This document shows positions 52,342 to 61,685 of a stretch of DNA of 64,000 bases, piece after piece. The DNA comes from Mycolicibacterium sp. YH-1. GTDB lineage: Bacteria > Actinomycetota > Actinomycetes > Mycobacteriales > Mycobacteriaceae. Positions within the stretch are counted from its first letter, which is position 1, and the number at the start of each line of letters is the position of its first letter. The notes beneath the pieces are model-generated. The model had not been told where the DNA came from, did no database searches, and was given only the letters and a program-made list of their open reading frames with translations. The position numbers and the translations under genes are program-made. The stretch covers positions 1,116,001 to 1,180,000 of the forward strand of contig NZ_CP092915.1 in assembly GCF_022557175.1 (NCBI RefSeq), read 5' to 3'.

Positions 52342-53022
52342 TCACCGCGGTGATGCGGACAACTGCGCCTTGACGTTTCGTGACAGGTCGTCAGCGAGGA
52401 TCTCTGGTTGACCGGCGAACAATCCGTCGAGCGCCTGCTTGGCGACCACAGCGGGGTCGACCTTCTGGTCCGCCGGAATGTAGCTGACCATATCGGTGTC
52501 CATATAACCGACGTGCAACGCGGCGACGTGGATTCCCCTGGGCGCCAACTCCTCACGCGTCGCATCAGTCAGCGCCCACCCGGCGGCCTTCGCGGCCGAG
52601 TAGGCGCCGCTGGAAGCCGGGTGCAGCCAGGACAGGACCGACAGCACGTTGAGCAGTGAGCCACCACCGTTGTGTTCAATGACCGGTGCGAAGGCGCGAA
52701 TGACGTTGAGCGTGCCGAAGTAGTGGGTCTCCATCTCGAGACGGATGTCATCCAGCGGTCCGTCGAGAAGCGTGGCCCGTGTCGAGACGCCTGCATTGTT
52801 CACCACGACGTTGACATCGCTGGCCTGTTCGGCGGCGCGGCGTACCGACTCGGGATCGGTGATGTCCAGCTGGATGGGTACGACGCCCGGGAGGTCGATC
52901 GTCTCGGGTCGGCGCGCACCCGCGTACACCTTGGCGCCGCGCTCGAGCAGGTCGGCGGCGAACTTCCGACCCAGACCGCGGTTGGCTCCGGTTACCAGGG
53001 CGGTGACATTCTCTGTGGTCAT
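52342..53022 (-). CDS. Short-chain dehydrogenase/reductase
   Basis: A 226-residue SDR of classical type. It has the cofactor motif TGANRGLG (about residue 12), NNAG (about 76) and the catalytic Ser and YxxxK (SGAYSAAKAAG, about 140). Cofactor is probably NADP(H), judging by the basic AGARRPE segment. The ATG at 53022 follows a GGAG. It reduces or oxidises a carbonyl/alcohol of unknown substrate. It stands between the truncated nitroreductase and the sulfur-type operon, with its own 106-base upstream gap. Confidence 0.86.
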   Translation of the reverse strand: MTTENVTALVTGANRGLGRKFAADLLERGAKVYAGARRPETIDLPGVVPIQLDITDPESVRRAAEQASDVNVVVNNAGVSTRATLLDGPLDDIRLEMETHYFGTLNVIRAFAPVIEHNGGGSLLNVLSVLSWLHPASSGAYSAAKAAGWALTDATREELAPRGIHVAALHVGYMDTDMVSYIPADQKVDPAVVAKQALDGLFAGQPEILADDLSRNVKAQLSASPR

Positions 53023-53128
53023 TGTGGGGCTCCTTCGACTGCGCTGGTTAAGTCCTGCCGATGAGAACACAGTTGACTGCCGTTTGAGTCCCGATGCATT
53101 CGGTGATTGCAGCTAGCGGGTAGTCGCG

Positions 53129-54349
53129 CTACACCTGACCGTGGCGCGGCGGCCGCGTACCGGACAACGTATGGCGACCGATGTGCTGCAGCTTCCAGCG
53201 GGTCGCGTCGTGCAGTGTGTGGGTCCGTGCGTCCCGCCAGTAGCGGGACAGGTTGTCACCGGCTGTCGCGCTACGGGTGCCGCCGAGTTCGAACAGCAGG
53301 CTCGAGGCGTCCAGCGCGGCGCGCGCGGCAGCGACCTTGGCCACCGCGACCGCGACTGACGTCGCGGCGGCCGAGTCCTCGGTGAGGTCCGCCCGCGCAG
53401 CGTCGAGCTGGCTGGCGGCGTGCACGAGAAGCGCTTGCGCGCCACGTACGGTCACCGTCAGTTCCCCCGCGGTCTGAATCAAGGTCGGGTCGTTGACCGC
53501 GGAGTCGACGTGCGCCTCGAAGTGGGGCCGGGCCTTGGCGGCCTGCCGAACACCCTCGGCCAGAGCGCCCGTCGCGATACCGACATCGATTGCGGCGTGC
53601 AGTAATTGAGCGTGCGCCCCGTACACGGTTGGCTGATCGAAGATGGGGGAGAACGGCACGACATGATCGGCCGGGACCCAGATGTCGTCCAGCACGACAG
53701 TGCCCGAGGCGGTGGTCCGCTGCCCCATACCGTCCCAGTCGTCGATGATCCCGAGGCCCGGAGCATCGCGGGGAACGAAGGCGATGGCCTTCGGTGTGGT
53801 GGAGGTGGGTGCATCCTCGGAGCCGTCGGCCAACGACGCACGGACTATCAACCAGTCGGCGAAGAGCGCTCCGGTGCAATAGAACTTGCGGCCGGTCAGC
53901 GCGTAGCCACCGCCGGCGGCGACGGTGAGTGTCGTGGTGTCGACGTTGACGGCGTGCGGACCACGCTCGGTCTGTGCGTTGGCGAAAAGCGCCCCGTCGC
54001 ACACCAGACCGTAGAACCGGGCCTGCTGCGCATGTGTGCCCTGCAGTCGCAGTGCCTCCAGAAAGGTGTAGTGCGAATGCGGGATCTGAGCGAGTGACGG
54101 ATCGGCGTGGGCCAACAGACGAAACACCTCGGCCACCGTGGTCGCGGGTGCCTCGATGCCACCGTGTTCGGTGGGTACCGACAGTGCCAGCAGCCCAGAG
54201 GACTTCAGCGCCTGCACCTGATCGTGCGGCAGTGTGCGCGCGGCGTCGCGGGCGCACGCCTGCTCGGCGAAGGCGATCGCCAGGCGCTCGGCGACGGCAG
54301 CGGCGTCACCAGCCGAGGACACCCGGTCCACGGTGGCGTGCGTGGTCAC
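53129..54349 (-). CDS. Acyl-CoA dehydrogenase-fold flavin monooxygenase (SfnB/DszC-like)
   Basis: A 406-residue acyl-CoA dehydrogenase-fold protein. Features include SVPTEHGGIEAP, AQTERGPHAVNV, TGRKFYCTGALFADW and a C-terminal helical half ending HTLHDATRWKLQHIG. That ending HDAxRWK resembles SfnB/DszC sulfur-acquisition enzymes rather than true acyl-CoA dehydrogenases, which have a catalytic Glu. It would use reduced FMN to oxygenate a sulfur compound. The GTG start overlaps the SsuD-like stop by four bases (GTGA). No flavin reductase gene is visible nearby. Confidence 0.8.
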   Translation of the reverse strand: MTTHATVDRVSSAGDAAAVAERLAIAFAEQACARDAARTLPHDQVQALKSSGLLALSVPTEHGGIEAPATTVAEVFRLLAHADPSLAQIPHSHYTFLEALRLQGTHAQQARFYGLVCDGALFANAQTERGPHAVNVDTTTLTVAAGGGYALTGRKFYCTGALFADWLIVRASLADGSEDAPTSTTPKAIAFVPRDAPGLGIIDDWDGMGQRTTASGTVVLDDIWVPADHVVPFSPIFDQPTVYGAHAQLLHAAIDVGIATGALAEGVRQAAKARPHFEAHVDSAVNDPTLIQTAGELTVTVRGAQALLVHAASQLDAARADLTEDSAAATSVAVAVAKVAAARAALDASSLLFELGGTRSATAGDNLSRYWRDARTHTLHDATRWKLQHIGRHTLSGTRPPRHGQV

Positions 54350-55533
54350 CGTGCAGCACTCACAATTGGGCGTGCACCGACGAACGGGATCGAAGCCGGT
54401 GTCGCGTCGACGCGTCCACCGTCGAAGAGACCGCGCTGACGCAGAATCGGCACCACGCCCTCGCCGAACCAGAACAGCTCCTCCAGGTGTGGGTAGCCCG
54501 AGAAGATGAACTCGTCGATCCCGATCTCGGCGTACTCGGCGATCCGGTCGGCGACGTCGGTGTGGCTGCCGACCAGGGCGGTGCCCGCGCCGCCGCGGAC
54601 CAGCCCGACGCCCGACCACAGGTTGGGCGCGATCTCGAGGCTGCGGGCGTCGTGCCATGAGCCGTCGGCGCGGTTGGCCTCGTGCAGTGCGAGCATCCGG
54701 CGCTGACCCTCGGACTGGCTGCGGCTCAGCCCCGCCTGCGCGTTGCGGACGGTCTCCTCGTCGAGTGCTGCGATGAGCTTGTCGGCCTGCGCCCAGGCCT
54801 CATCCGCGGTGTCGCGCGAGATGGTGTGAAGCCGGATGCCGAAGCGGATGCTGCGGCCCTGCGCGTCGGCCTCCCTGCGGATCCACTCGATCTTCTCGCG
54901 TACTGCCGCCGGTGGTTCGCCCCACGTCAGGTAGACGTCGGCATGGCGCGCCGCGACCGGACCGGCGGCGGCCGAGCTGCCGCCGAAGTACAACGGCGGC
55001 ACGGGGTTCGGCGGGGTGGCCAGCGACGCCTCCTCGACCTGGATGTGGTTGCCGTTCGCCGTGACCGTCTCACCGGCCCACAACCGCCGGACGACGTCGA
55101 GAAACTCGTCGGCCCGCTCGTAGCGTGCGTCCTTGTCGAGGTGATCGCCGAACGCCCGCTGCTCGTGGGCCTCGCCCCCGACAACGACGTTGAGCAGGAT
55201 GCGGCCGGGGGCGTGGCGGGCGAACGTGGCCGCCATCTGCGCCGACAACGTGGGGCTGACCAGCCCGGGCCGGAACGCCACCAGGAAGGCCAGCGACTGG
55301 GTCTCGCGCGCAAGCAGGGCGGCGGTGACGAACGCGTCCTCACACCACGCGCCGGTCGGGATGAGCGCACCGGTGAAACCGAACGTCTCCGCCGCCCGCA
55401 CGATGGAGGCCAGGTAGTCGACCGAGGCGTCGCGGTCGCTGTGCGCGACCCCCGCGGGTGTGCCGTGTCCACCACCGACGATCAGACGGCTGTCGCCGTA
55501 GGTGGGCAGGAACCAATGCAGCTTCAATGACAT
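54346..55533 (-). CDS. ssuD: FMNH2-dependent alkanesulfonate monooxygenase (SsuD-like)
   Basis: A 395-residue luciferase-like monooxygenase of the SsuD type. It starts SLKLHWFLPTYGDSR, close to the SsuD opening (WFLPT.GD.R), and carries AETFGFTGALIPTG, AFRPGLVSPTLSAQ, NVVVGGE and the FSGYPHLEELFWFGEGV ending. SsuD releases sulfite from alkanesulfonates using reduced FMN. It is the middle gene of the operon, 10 bases after the DszA/NtaA-like gene and coupled to the SfnB/DszC-like gene. The ssuABC transporter is not adjacent. Confidence 0.87.
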   Translation of the reverse strand: MSLKLHWFLPTYGDSRLIVGGGHGTPAGVAHSDRDASVDYLASIVRAAETFGFTGALIPTGAWCEDAFVTAALLARETQSLAFLVAFRPGLVSPTLSAQMAATFARHAPGRILLNVVVGGEAHEQRAFGDHLDKDARYERADEFLDVVRRLWAGETVTANGNHIQVEEASLATPPNPVPPLYFGGSSAAAGPVAARHADVYLTWGEPPAAVREKIEWIRREADAQGRSIRFGIRLHTISRDTADEAWAQADKLIAALDEETVRNAQAGLSRSQSEGQRRMLALHEANRADGSWHDARSLEIAPNLWSGVGLVRGGAGTALVGSHTDVADRIAEYAEIGIDEFIFSGYPHLEELFWFGEGVVPILRQRGLFDGGRVDATPASIPFVGARPIVSAAR

Positions 55534-55543
55534 GGCAAAACCC

Positions 55544-57004
55544 CTATCGGCCGCTCGTCGGCTGGGCGGCCGACGACGACGAGGAGGAGGGAACGGTGGA
55601 CGGGCGATCGATGATCGTGGAGGCAGGGCCGCCGACGCGGTAACCCGCGCCACGATGTTCGTCGGGCAGTCGGTCACCCCGGCCGAAGAGCTTGTCGCGC
55701 AGCGTGCCTGGTGTGTACTCCGGTTGGTATGCGCCTCGCTCCGTCAGTACGGGTACGACATGGTCGATGAAGTCGGCAAACGAACCCGGCGTGACGGCGT
55801 AGGCCAGGTTGAAGCCGTCGACGTCGGTCTCTTCGACCCACTCCTGCAACGCATCGGCGACGTGATTGCCCGAGCCGACGATGAGCGGCCCGAGCCCGCC
55901 GATCTTGCCCCAGGTGGCGATATCCTTGACAGCCCATTCACCGCCGTCGGGGTCGGCCGACTGGAACGCCTTCACCGCGGACAGGATGGCGTTGGAGTCG
56001 ACGTTGCCGATGGGCTCGTCGAGGCCGTAGCGTTCCAGATCGACGCCCATCCAACCTGACATGAACACCAGCGCACCCTCTGGATCCCCCCATGACAGGT
56101 ACTCGGCGTGCTTGGCGCGCGCCTCCTCATCGGTGTCGGCGGTGATGACTGTCGTCAGGTTGAAGATCTTGGCCGCGTAGGGATCCCGGCCGGCGAGCTC
56201 GAGCTCACGCCGGATGGTGCCCACGGTCTCGCGGAGGATGGCCTTCGTCGGTGCGGCGGTGAAGATGGCCTCGGCGTTCTCGGCGGCGAACCGGACGCCG
56301 CGCGGCGATGCTCCGGCCTGGAAGATCACCGGGGTGCGCTGGGGTGACGGTTCGGACAGATGGATGCCCGGAACGCTGAAATGCGTTCCCTCGTGCCCGA
56401 TGTGGTGAACCTTGTCTGGGTCTGTGAACACCCCGCGCTCGCGATCCCGGATCACCGCGCCGTCCTCCCAGGAGCCCTCCCAGAGCTTGTAGAGCACCTC
56501 GAGGTATTCGTCGGCGTGGTCGTAGCGGGCGTCGTGGGCGGGTTGATCGGTCTGCCCCATGTTGCGCGCGGCGGCGGGCAGGTAGCCGGTGACGACGTTC
56601 CAGCCGACGCGCCCCTTCGTCAGGTGGTCGAGCGTGGAGACGCGCCGGGCAAACGGATAGGGATGTTCGAACCCCGTTCCCGTGGTGATCCCGAAGCCCA
56701 GATGCTCGGTCACCAGGGCCATTGCCGACACCAGCAGCAGCGGATCGTTGACCGGAATCTGCGCGGCCTGCCGGATGGCGGCCTCGTCGCTGGCGCCGTA
56801 GATGTCGTAGGTGCCCAGCACGTCGGCAATGAACAGCGCATCGAATCTGCCCCGTTCGAGGAGCTTCGCGAGATCGGCCCAGTAGGACAGGTCCTTGTAC
56901 TCAGCGGACCGATCCTGCGGGTGTCGCCACAGGCCAGGGGACTGGTGGGCGACGCAATTCATATCGAAGGCGTTTATGCGGATGGTACGGCTCACTGGCC
57001 ACAT
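55544..57004 (-). CDS. Luciferase-like flavin monooxygenase (NtaA/SnaA/DszA-like)
   Basis: A 486-residue LLM-class monooxygenase of the long NtaA/DszA subgroup. Landmarks are RINAFDMNCVAHQSPGLW, the active-site region ALFIADVLGTYD, TTGTGFEHPYPFARRVSTLDHLT region, GRVGWNVVTGYL and AGASPRGVRFAAENAEAIF region. It uses reduced FMN to cleave a C-N or C-S bond. The ATG at 57004 is preferred; GTG at 57031 or 56995 are alternatives. The C-terminus ends in a Ser-rich tail. First gene of the three-gene operon, divergent from dodecin. Confidence 0.83.
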   Translation of the reverse strand: MWPVSRTIRINAFDMNCVAHQSPGLWRHPQDRSAEYKDLSYWADLAKLLERGRFDALFIADVLGTYDIYGASDEAAIRQAAQIPVNDPLLLVSAMALVTEHLGFGITTGTGFEHPYPFARRVSTLDHLTKGRVGWNVVTGYLPAAARNMGQTDQPAHDARYDHADEYLEVLYKLWEGSWEDGAVIRDRERGVFTDPDKVHHIGHEGTHFSVPGIHLSEPSPQRTPVIFQAGASPRGVRFAAENAEAIFTAAPTKAILRETVGTIRRELELAGRDPYAAKIFNLTTVITADTDEEARAKHAEYLSWGDPEGALVFMSGWMGVDLERYGLDEPIGNVDSNAILSAVKAFQSADPDGGEWAVKDIATWGKIGGLGPLIVGSGNHVADALQEWVEETDVDGFNLAYAVTPGSFADFIDHVVPVLTERGAYQPEYTPGTLRDKLFGRGDRLPDEHRGAGYRVGGPASTIIDRPSTVPSSSSSSAAQPTSGR

Positions 57005-57151
57005 CTTCGGGGCTTGCCCGCCCAGGCGCACGGGTTACATTCCGGACGATTTCAATGCGACCCTCGTGCCGCTATCCGGTGTGAGGCCGAGCACCCGGTG
57101 AGAGGCTGAGATCGCGGCGGATCTCCGCCGTCCCGACAGAGAGGCGTCCCC

Positions 57152-57367
57152 ATGAGCGAGCACATCTACCGCGTGGTCGAGATCGTCGGCAGCTCACCAG
57201 ATGGCGTCGACGCAGCGATCACCAACGCGATCTCCCGAGCGTCGCAGACCCTGCGCAGTATCGAGTGGTTCGAGGTGGTCTCCACCCGTGGGCACGTCGA
57301 GAACGGCTCGGTCGGGCACTTTCAGGTGACGCTCAAGGTTGGGTTCCGACTCGAGGAGACCGCCTAG
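57152..57367 (+). CDS. Dodecin (flavin-binding protein)
   Basis: A 71-residue dodecin. The family pattern [15 protein letters not shown], then [14 protein letters not shown] with the flavin-stacking Trp, and [14 protein letters not shown] is clear, and the size is typical. Dodecins form dodecamers that store FMN or riboflavin. It is divergent from an operon of FMN-dependent monooxygenases, which suggests supply or buffering of flavin for them. ATG preceded by AGAGG. Confidence 0.93.
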   Translation: MSEHIYRVVEIVGSSPDGVDAAITNAISRASQTLRSIEWFEVVSTRGHVENGSVGHFQVTLKVGFRLEETA

Positions 57368-57370
57368 CGG

Positions 57371-58441
57371 TTACACGTCGGAACTCTCGCGCCACAGATC
57401 GATGCCGGAATCCGATGCGTATCGGTCGATTTCCCGGAGTTCATCCGGGGTGAAGTCGAGGTTGGCCAGGGCGCCAAGGTTCTCGTCGAGCTGAGCGACG
57501 CTGGACGCGCCGACGAGTGTGGAGGCCACCGTGGGATCACGCAGCACCCAGGCCAGTGCGAGCTGTGCGAGCGACTGACCACGACGCTCGGCAATCGCGG
57601 CAAGGCCGCGAAGGCGGTCGCGGACCTCTTCGGTCACCACGTCGTCGTCGAAGGTCGGACGTGTCGTCGCGCGTTCGACGTCGGCCGCGGGCTGCTGCAG
57701 GTAGCGGTCCGTCAGCAGGCCTTGGCCAAGTGCGGTGAATGCGATCGCTCCCATCCCAGCCTTGGTGAGTTCGGTGGTGAGATCGCCCTCGATCCACCGG
57801 TTGAGCAGCGAGTACGACGGCTGGTGAATCACCAGGGGGGTGCCCAGTCGCCGGGCGATGGCCGCCGCTTCCGCGGTCTTGGTGGGCGAGTACGACGAGA
57901 TGCCGACGTAGCGCGCCTTCCCAGCGCGGACGGCGGTGTCCAGCGCCCCGATCGTCTCGTCGAGCGGGGTCGTCGGGTCGATGCGGTGCGAGTAGAAGAT
58001 GTCGACGTAGTCGAGCCCGAGCCGCTCCAGTGACTCGTCGAGGCTGGCGAGCAGATAGGCGCGGCCGCCGAGCTGACCGTAGGGCCCCGGCCACATGTCC
58101 CATCCCGCCTTGCTGGAGATGATGAGTTCATTGCGATACGGCTTGAAGTCGCGACGCAGCATCCGGCCGAAGTTCTCCTCGGCCGAACCGTATGGCGGTC
58201 CGTAGTTGTTGGCCAGGTCGAAGTGGGTGATGCCGCGATCGAAGGCGTGCCGCAGTACCTGCCGTTGCACGTCGAAGGGCCGGTTGTCGCCGAAGTTGTA
58301 CCAGAGTCCGAGGGAGATGGCTGGCAGGAGAAGTCCGGACGAGCCCACCCGCCGGTACGGCATGGTGGCATAACGCTCCCGGGCGGCGACCCAGGGATCG
58401 TGTGTGAACGGAACATCGGAGATCGCCAAGTCGTCGGCCAT
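57371..58441 (-). CDS. Aldo/keto reductase, YghZ/Kv-beta type
   Basis: A 356-residue aldo/keto reductase. The catalytic tetrad is visible: Asp and Tyr in HFDLANNYG, Lys in IISSKAGW and His in YSHRIDPTTP. The length and the NYGPPYGSAEENFGR segment match the L-glyceraldehyde-3-phosphate reductase (YghZ/GprA) subgroup, which detoxifies methylglyoxal and related aldehydes with NADPH. It converges on dodecin with a three-base gap. The ATG at 58441 is chosen because the upstream frame is unsupported. Confidence 0.9.
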   Translation of the reverse strand: MADDLAISDVPFTHDPWVAARERYATMPYRRVGSSGLLLPAISLGLWYNFGDNRPFDVQRQVLRHAFDRGITHFDLANNYGPPYGSAEENFGRMLRRDFKPYRNELIISSKAGWDMWPGPYGQLGGRAYLLASLDESLERLGLDYVDIFYSHRIDPTTPLDETIGALDTAVRAGKARYVGISSYSPTKTAEAAAIARRLGTPLVIHQPSYSLLNRWIEGDLTTELTKAGMGAIAFTALGQGLLTDRYLQQPAADVERATTRPTFDDDVVTEEVRDRLRGLAAIAERRGQSLAQLALAWVLRDPTVASTLVGASSVAQLDENLGALANLDFTPDELREIDRYASDSGIDLWRESSDV

Positions 58442-58499
58442 GCGAGCTATCGTAGTCAGCCGGAGGCGGTGCGTCGAAAGTCTTGTCCGAGAAGGTGTC

Positions 58500-59297
58500 T
58501 CACCAGACTCGAACCCAGTCGACCAGCATGTCCGCGGGATAGGTACCGCCCCTGGGATCACCACCACCGGAACCGGCCACCGCGAGATTCAGTATCGGAA
58601 AGAGCGTGTAACCGGGCGCGTTGAACGGCCAATCCGGCAGGGCGCTCGCCGGCACGTCGAAGTACGGCTGTGCGCCGTCGACGTAGTCCTTCCAGAAGCG
58701 GATACCGGCGGTATCCCACTGGGCACGCCACGTGTGCCACCCACTGTCAGCCGCGATCGTGTGGCTCGCGTGCTCGCCACCGTTCAACTTTGCGTGGACG
58801 GTGGTGCCGGGGGCCCAGCTGCCGTTGCCGTACCACTCCATGATGTCGACCTCGCCGCCGTTGACGGGATCGTTGTTGGCCAGATACCAGGCGGGCCAGG
58901 CGCCGGGGGTGAGGCAGTTCAGCTTGATTCTGGCCTCCCAGGTGGTGCCGATGGGTCCCCTGTACCGGCCGAAGAGTTTGCCGCTGTAGTACGTGTCGCC
59001 GTCCTTGGCGGCGCGGAAGACGAGGTTGGAGTTGCCATCGAGGAAGACGTTTCGCCGATCGTCGCGGTACTGCCCGACATTGCCGGGCAGCTCCCAGTAC
59101 GTCGGGTCCTCCATGTCCTCTCTGGCCAGCGCCACCTCCCATTTCGAGGCGTCGGGGGCTGACCCGGCCTTACCGTCGAATTCGTCGCGGAAGAGGTAGG
59201 TAGTGCCACTGGGCGGCGCGGCCCCCGCGGTCGGGAGGGGTACTGCGGCGGCCAGCGCGGCGAGGCCGGCCAGTGACATCGCGTCGCGACGATTCAT
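58500..59297 (-). CDS. Secreted glycoside hydrolase family 16 (endo-beta-1,3-glucanase type)
   Basis: A 265-residue GH16 enzyme. A twin-arginine-like signal (MNRRDAMSLAGLAALAAAV, cleavage near AGA-AP, about residue 27) is followed by the GH16 domain. The catalytic ExDxxE is GEVDIMEW with E149, D151 and E154. Flanking Trp-rich segments (AWPAWYLAN; HTWRAQWD) are typical substrate-cleft strands. It would cleave beta-1,3-glucan or a related polymer outside the cell. A homologue is known in M. tuberculosis (Rv0315). Confidence 0.92.
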   Translation of the reverse strand: MNRRDAMSLAGLAALAAAVPLPTAGAAPPSGTTYLFRDEFDGKAGSAPDASKWEVALAREDMEDPTYWELPGNVGQYRDDRRNVFLDGNSNLVFRAAKDGDTYYSGKLFGRYRGPIGTTWEARIKLNCLTPGAWPAWYLANNDPVNGGEVDIMEWYGNGSWAPGTTVHAKLNGGEHASHTIAADSGWHTWRAQWDTAGIRFWKDYVDGAQPYFDVPASALPDWPFNAPGYTLFPILNLAVAGSGGGDPRGGTYPADMLVDWVRVW

Positions 59298-59362
59298 GTC
59301 AGGCACACAACCAGGTGAACCTGTAAGTCCGCTGTGAATACCGGGTGCTCGGAACGTGTGAG

Positions 59363-60583
59363 TCAGCGCTCGGGGCCTGGCCGTGACTGCAGTATCGGTG
59401 TGGCGGCGTCGAGAAGGTCCTCGCGGTTCCCCGTGCGAGGAGGATAGATCCGACTGCCGTTGATTATGCGCTTGGTGGCCTTGGCCTCCGCGCCGCTCGC
59501 GATCACTCGCCGATCCCACCCCTCGGTGTAGACCGCTCCCGCTGGCCCGAGGTCCAAAACCGTCACATACCAGGGAATTCGAAGGGGCAGCATCGGCTCA
59601 CCGAGCAGATCGCTGACGACGTTGTACCCGGCGAAGCGGCCCATCGGCCTACCGTGCTGGCAGGACATCACCGAGAGGTGGCGATCGTCCATCCACGCGG
59701 CAGCGACGTCCCCGGCGGCGAACACGCCCGGCACGCCGACCACGCGCAGCTGCTCGTCAACCGCGACCCGGCCGAGACGATCCCGCTCGACGCCCAGGTC
59801 GGCGGTGAGCGGACTGGCGCGCATCCCCGCACACCACACCACGGTCGACGCCGCCACCGTCTCTCCTGTCGACAACGTCACCGTGTCGGCCCCGACCGCG
59901 GCCACACTGACCCCCAGCCGGCTCTGCACCCCGTTCGCTGTCAGCGCCGCCTCGATCACCGGGCGTGCCGATGCGCCCATATCCGAGCCGACGTGCGGGT
60001 TGTGATCGATGAGTATCACCTGGCTGACCGTCTCCGGGAAGAGTGCGGCCAGCCGGGCCGGCAGTTCGCAGGCGGTCTCGATGCCGGTCAACCCGGCACC
60101 CACCACCACCACGGTGGATGCGGCCGATGTGCGGGGGTCGCGGGCGAGTTCCACCAGGTGCCGTTGCAGCCTCTCCGCACCGTCGTAGGTGTCGACGTCG
60201 AAGCCGAACTCGAGCAGACCGGGGAGTTCGGGCTTGACCACCCGGCTGCCCAGCGCGATCACGAGGCGGTCGTAGGACCGGGTGTCGACTGTGGTGGTCA
60301 CCCTGCGATTGGCCGGGTCTATCGCCGTCACGTCAGCGACGACGTGGCCAACGCCGACGGGATCGAGCAACCCCTGCAACGGAATTCGGCACGGGGTGAG
60401 GTCAGCTTCGTAGTTGCGCACCCGGATGTCGTGGTACGGCGTTGAACTGACGACCGTGACGGTGACATCGCCGCCCGCGACGCCGAGTTCGTCGATTCGC
60501 CTGGCCGCACCCAAGGCGGCCCACAAGCCGGCGAAGCCGGAGCCCAGGACGATGACGTCGCTCACCGAGGCCTCTTCTTCCAC
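59363..60583 (-). CDS. FAD-dependent oxidoreductase, NDH-2-like
   Basis: A 406-residue pyridine-nucleotide disulfide oxidoreductase-fold protein. It has the FAD motif VIVLGSGFAGLWAALGAAR, the NADH motif VVVVGAGLTGIETACELP and the second FAD contact GVFAAGDVAAA. There is no redox-active Cys pair, so an NDH-2-like or ferredoxin-reductase-like dehydrogenase is likelier than a disulfide reductase. The GTG at 60583 is used; another GTG at 60565 is possible. It is six bases downstream of the aldo/keto reductase gene and probably co-transcribed with it. Confidence 0.83.
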   Translation of the reverse strand: MEEEASVSDVIVLGSGFAGLWAALGAARRIDELGVAGGDVTVTVVSSTPYHDIRVRNYEADLTPCRIPLQGLLDPVGVGHVVADVTAIDPANRRVTTTVDTRSYDRLVIALGSRVVKPELPGLLEFGFDVDTYDGAERLQRHLVELARDPRTSAASTVVVVGAGLTGIETACELPARLAALFPETVSQVILIDHNPHVGSDMGASARPVIEAALTANGVQSRLGVSVAAVGADTVTLSTGETVAASTVVWCAGMRASPLTADLGVERDRLGRVAVDEQLRVVGVPGVFAAGDVAAAWMDDRHLSVMSCQHGRPMGRFAGYNVVSDLLGEPMLPLRIPWYVTVLDLGPAGAVYTEGWDRRVIASGAEAKATKRIINGSRIYPPRTGNREDLLDAATPILQSRPGPER

Positions 60584-60589
60584 ATCGGG

Positions 60590-61654
60590 TTATGCGGTCC
60601 GGCGGCGCCTCGAGAACGGATCGGTCAACGACGGGGCCTGATAGCCCTGATCGGCTCGAGAGATCGTTGAACCCGGTGGCACGATCTCGTCGATCCTGTC
60701 GAGGATGTCCACCGACAGCGTGACGTCGGTTGCGCCGAGCTGGGATTTCAGATGGTCAAGGGTGCGCGGACCGATGATCGGCGCGGTGACCGCCGGATGC
60801 TGCATCACGAAGGCGAGCGCGAGGTGAATCAGCGAGATGCCGGCGTCGTCCGCTAGTTGACCGAGTGAATCGGCCGCGTCGAGTTTGCGCTGGTTCTCGG
60901 GGCTGGACATGTCGTACCGGCCAGGAATTCGGTTGCGGCGCCGTGATTCGGGCAGCTCCTTGTCCTTGCGGTAAGCCCCGGACAGCCACCCGCCGGCCAG
61001 CGGACTCCATGGCAGCACCCCCATGCCGTACTCCTGCGCCACCGGCAGGACGTCGGCCTCGATCCCGCGTACCAGCAGCGAGTAGGGCGGCTGTTCGGTG
61101 ACGAACCGGCCGAGGTTTCGCCGTTCGCTGACCCATTGCGCCTGGACCATCTGGTGGGCGGGAAAGGTCGACGAGCCGAAGGCGCGGATCTTGCCCTGCC
61201 GCTGCAGATCAGTGAGCGCCCCCAGCGTCTCTTCGATATCGGTGTCGGGGTCAGGGCGATGTATCTGGTAGAGGTCGATCCAGTCGGTGTTCAGCCGACG
61301 CAGGCTGTTCTCGACCTCGTGGATGATCCAGCGCCGCGAGTTTCCGCGCTTGTTCGGGTCACCCAACGTGCCTGCCGGCGCATCGAGGGGAACACCCATC
61401 TGGATGTTGACCTTCGTGGCGAGAACCACGTCGTCGCGCCTGCCGCCGGCGAGTGCCTTGCCGACGATGATCTCCGACTCGCCCTGCGAGTAGACGTCGG
61501 CGGTGTCGATGAAGTTGATGCCAGCATCCAGGGCAGCGTGGATCGTAGCGATCGATATCTCGTGATCGGGTTCGCCCCAACCTCCGAACATCATTGCGCC
61601 CAGACATAGCGGGCTGACCTGGATTCCGGTGCGTCCGAGGCTGCGGTACTCCAT
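60590..61654 (-). CDS. Aldo/keto reductase
   Basis: A 354-residue aldo/keto reductase (MEYRSLGRTGIQVSPLCLG start). Catalytic residues are read in NFIDTADVYSQGESE (Asp, Tyr), LATKVNIQM (Lys) and YQIHRPDPDTD (His). It differs from the reductase at 57371 and belongs to the oxidoreductase subgroup with unknown carbonyl substrates. It is divergent from the MHS transporter, with a 19-bp palindrome between them. It probably shares a transcript with the NDH-2-like gene. Confidence 0.9.
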   Translation of the reverse strand: MEYRSLGRTGIQVSPLCLGAMMFGGWGEPDHEISIATIHAALDAGINFIDTADVYSQGESEIIVGKALAGGRRDDVVLATKVNIQMGVPLDAPAGTLGDPNKRGNSRRWIIHEVENSLRRLNTDWIDLYQIHRPDPDTDIEETLGALTDLQRQGKIRAFGSSTFPAHQMVQAQWVSERRNLGRFVTEQPPYSLLVRGIEADVLPVAQEYGMGVLPWSPLAGGWLSGAYRKDKELPESRRRNRIPGRYDMSSPENQRKLDAADSLGQLADDAGISLIHLALAFVMQHPAVTAPIIGPRTLDHLKSQLGATDVTLSVDILDRIDEIVPPGSTISRADQGYQAPSLTDPFSRRRRTA

Positions 61655-61685
61655 GGGAGCGACTGTACGCCTGCGTCGTGCGGGT

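Noticed and set aside
57001..57040. ATCTTCGGGGC near the start of the NtaA/DszA-like gene resembles the opening of an FMN riboswitch, attractive next to flavin genes.
   Set aside because: Only the first 11 bases match; the following conserved segments of the FMN aptamer are absent, and the stretch overlaps the start codon region of the oppositely oriented gene.
57100..57120. GAGGCTGAGAT resembles part of the TPP riboswitch core.
   Set aside because: The partner helices and the downstream ACCTGA-type segment are missing, so it is a chance match.
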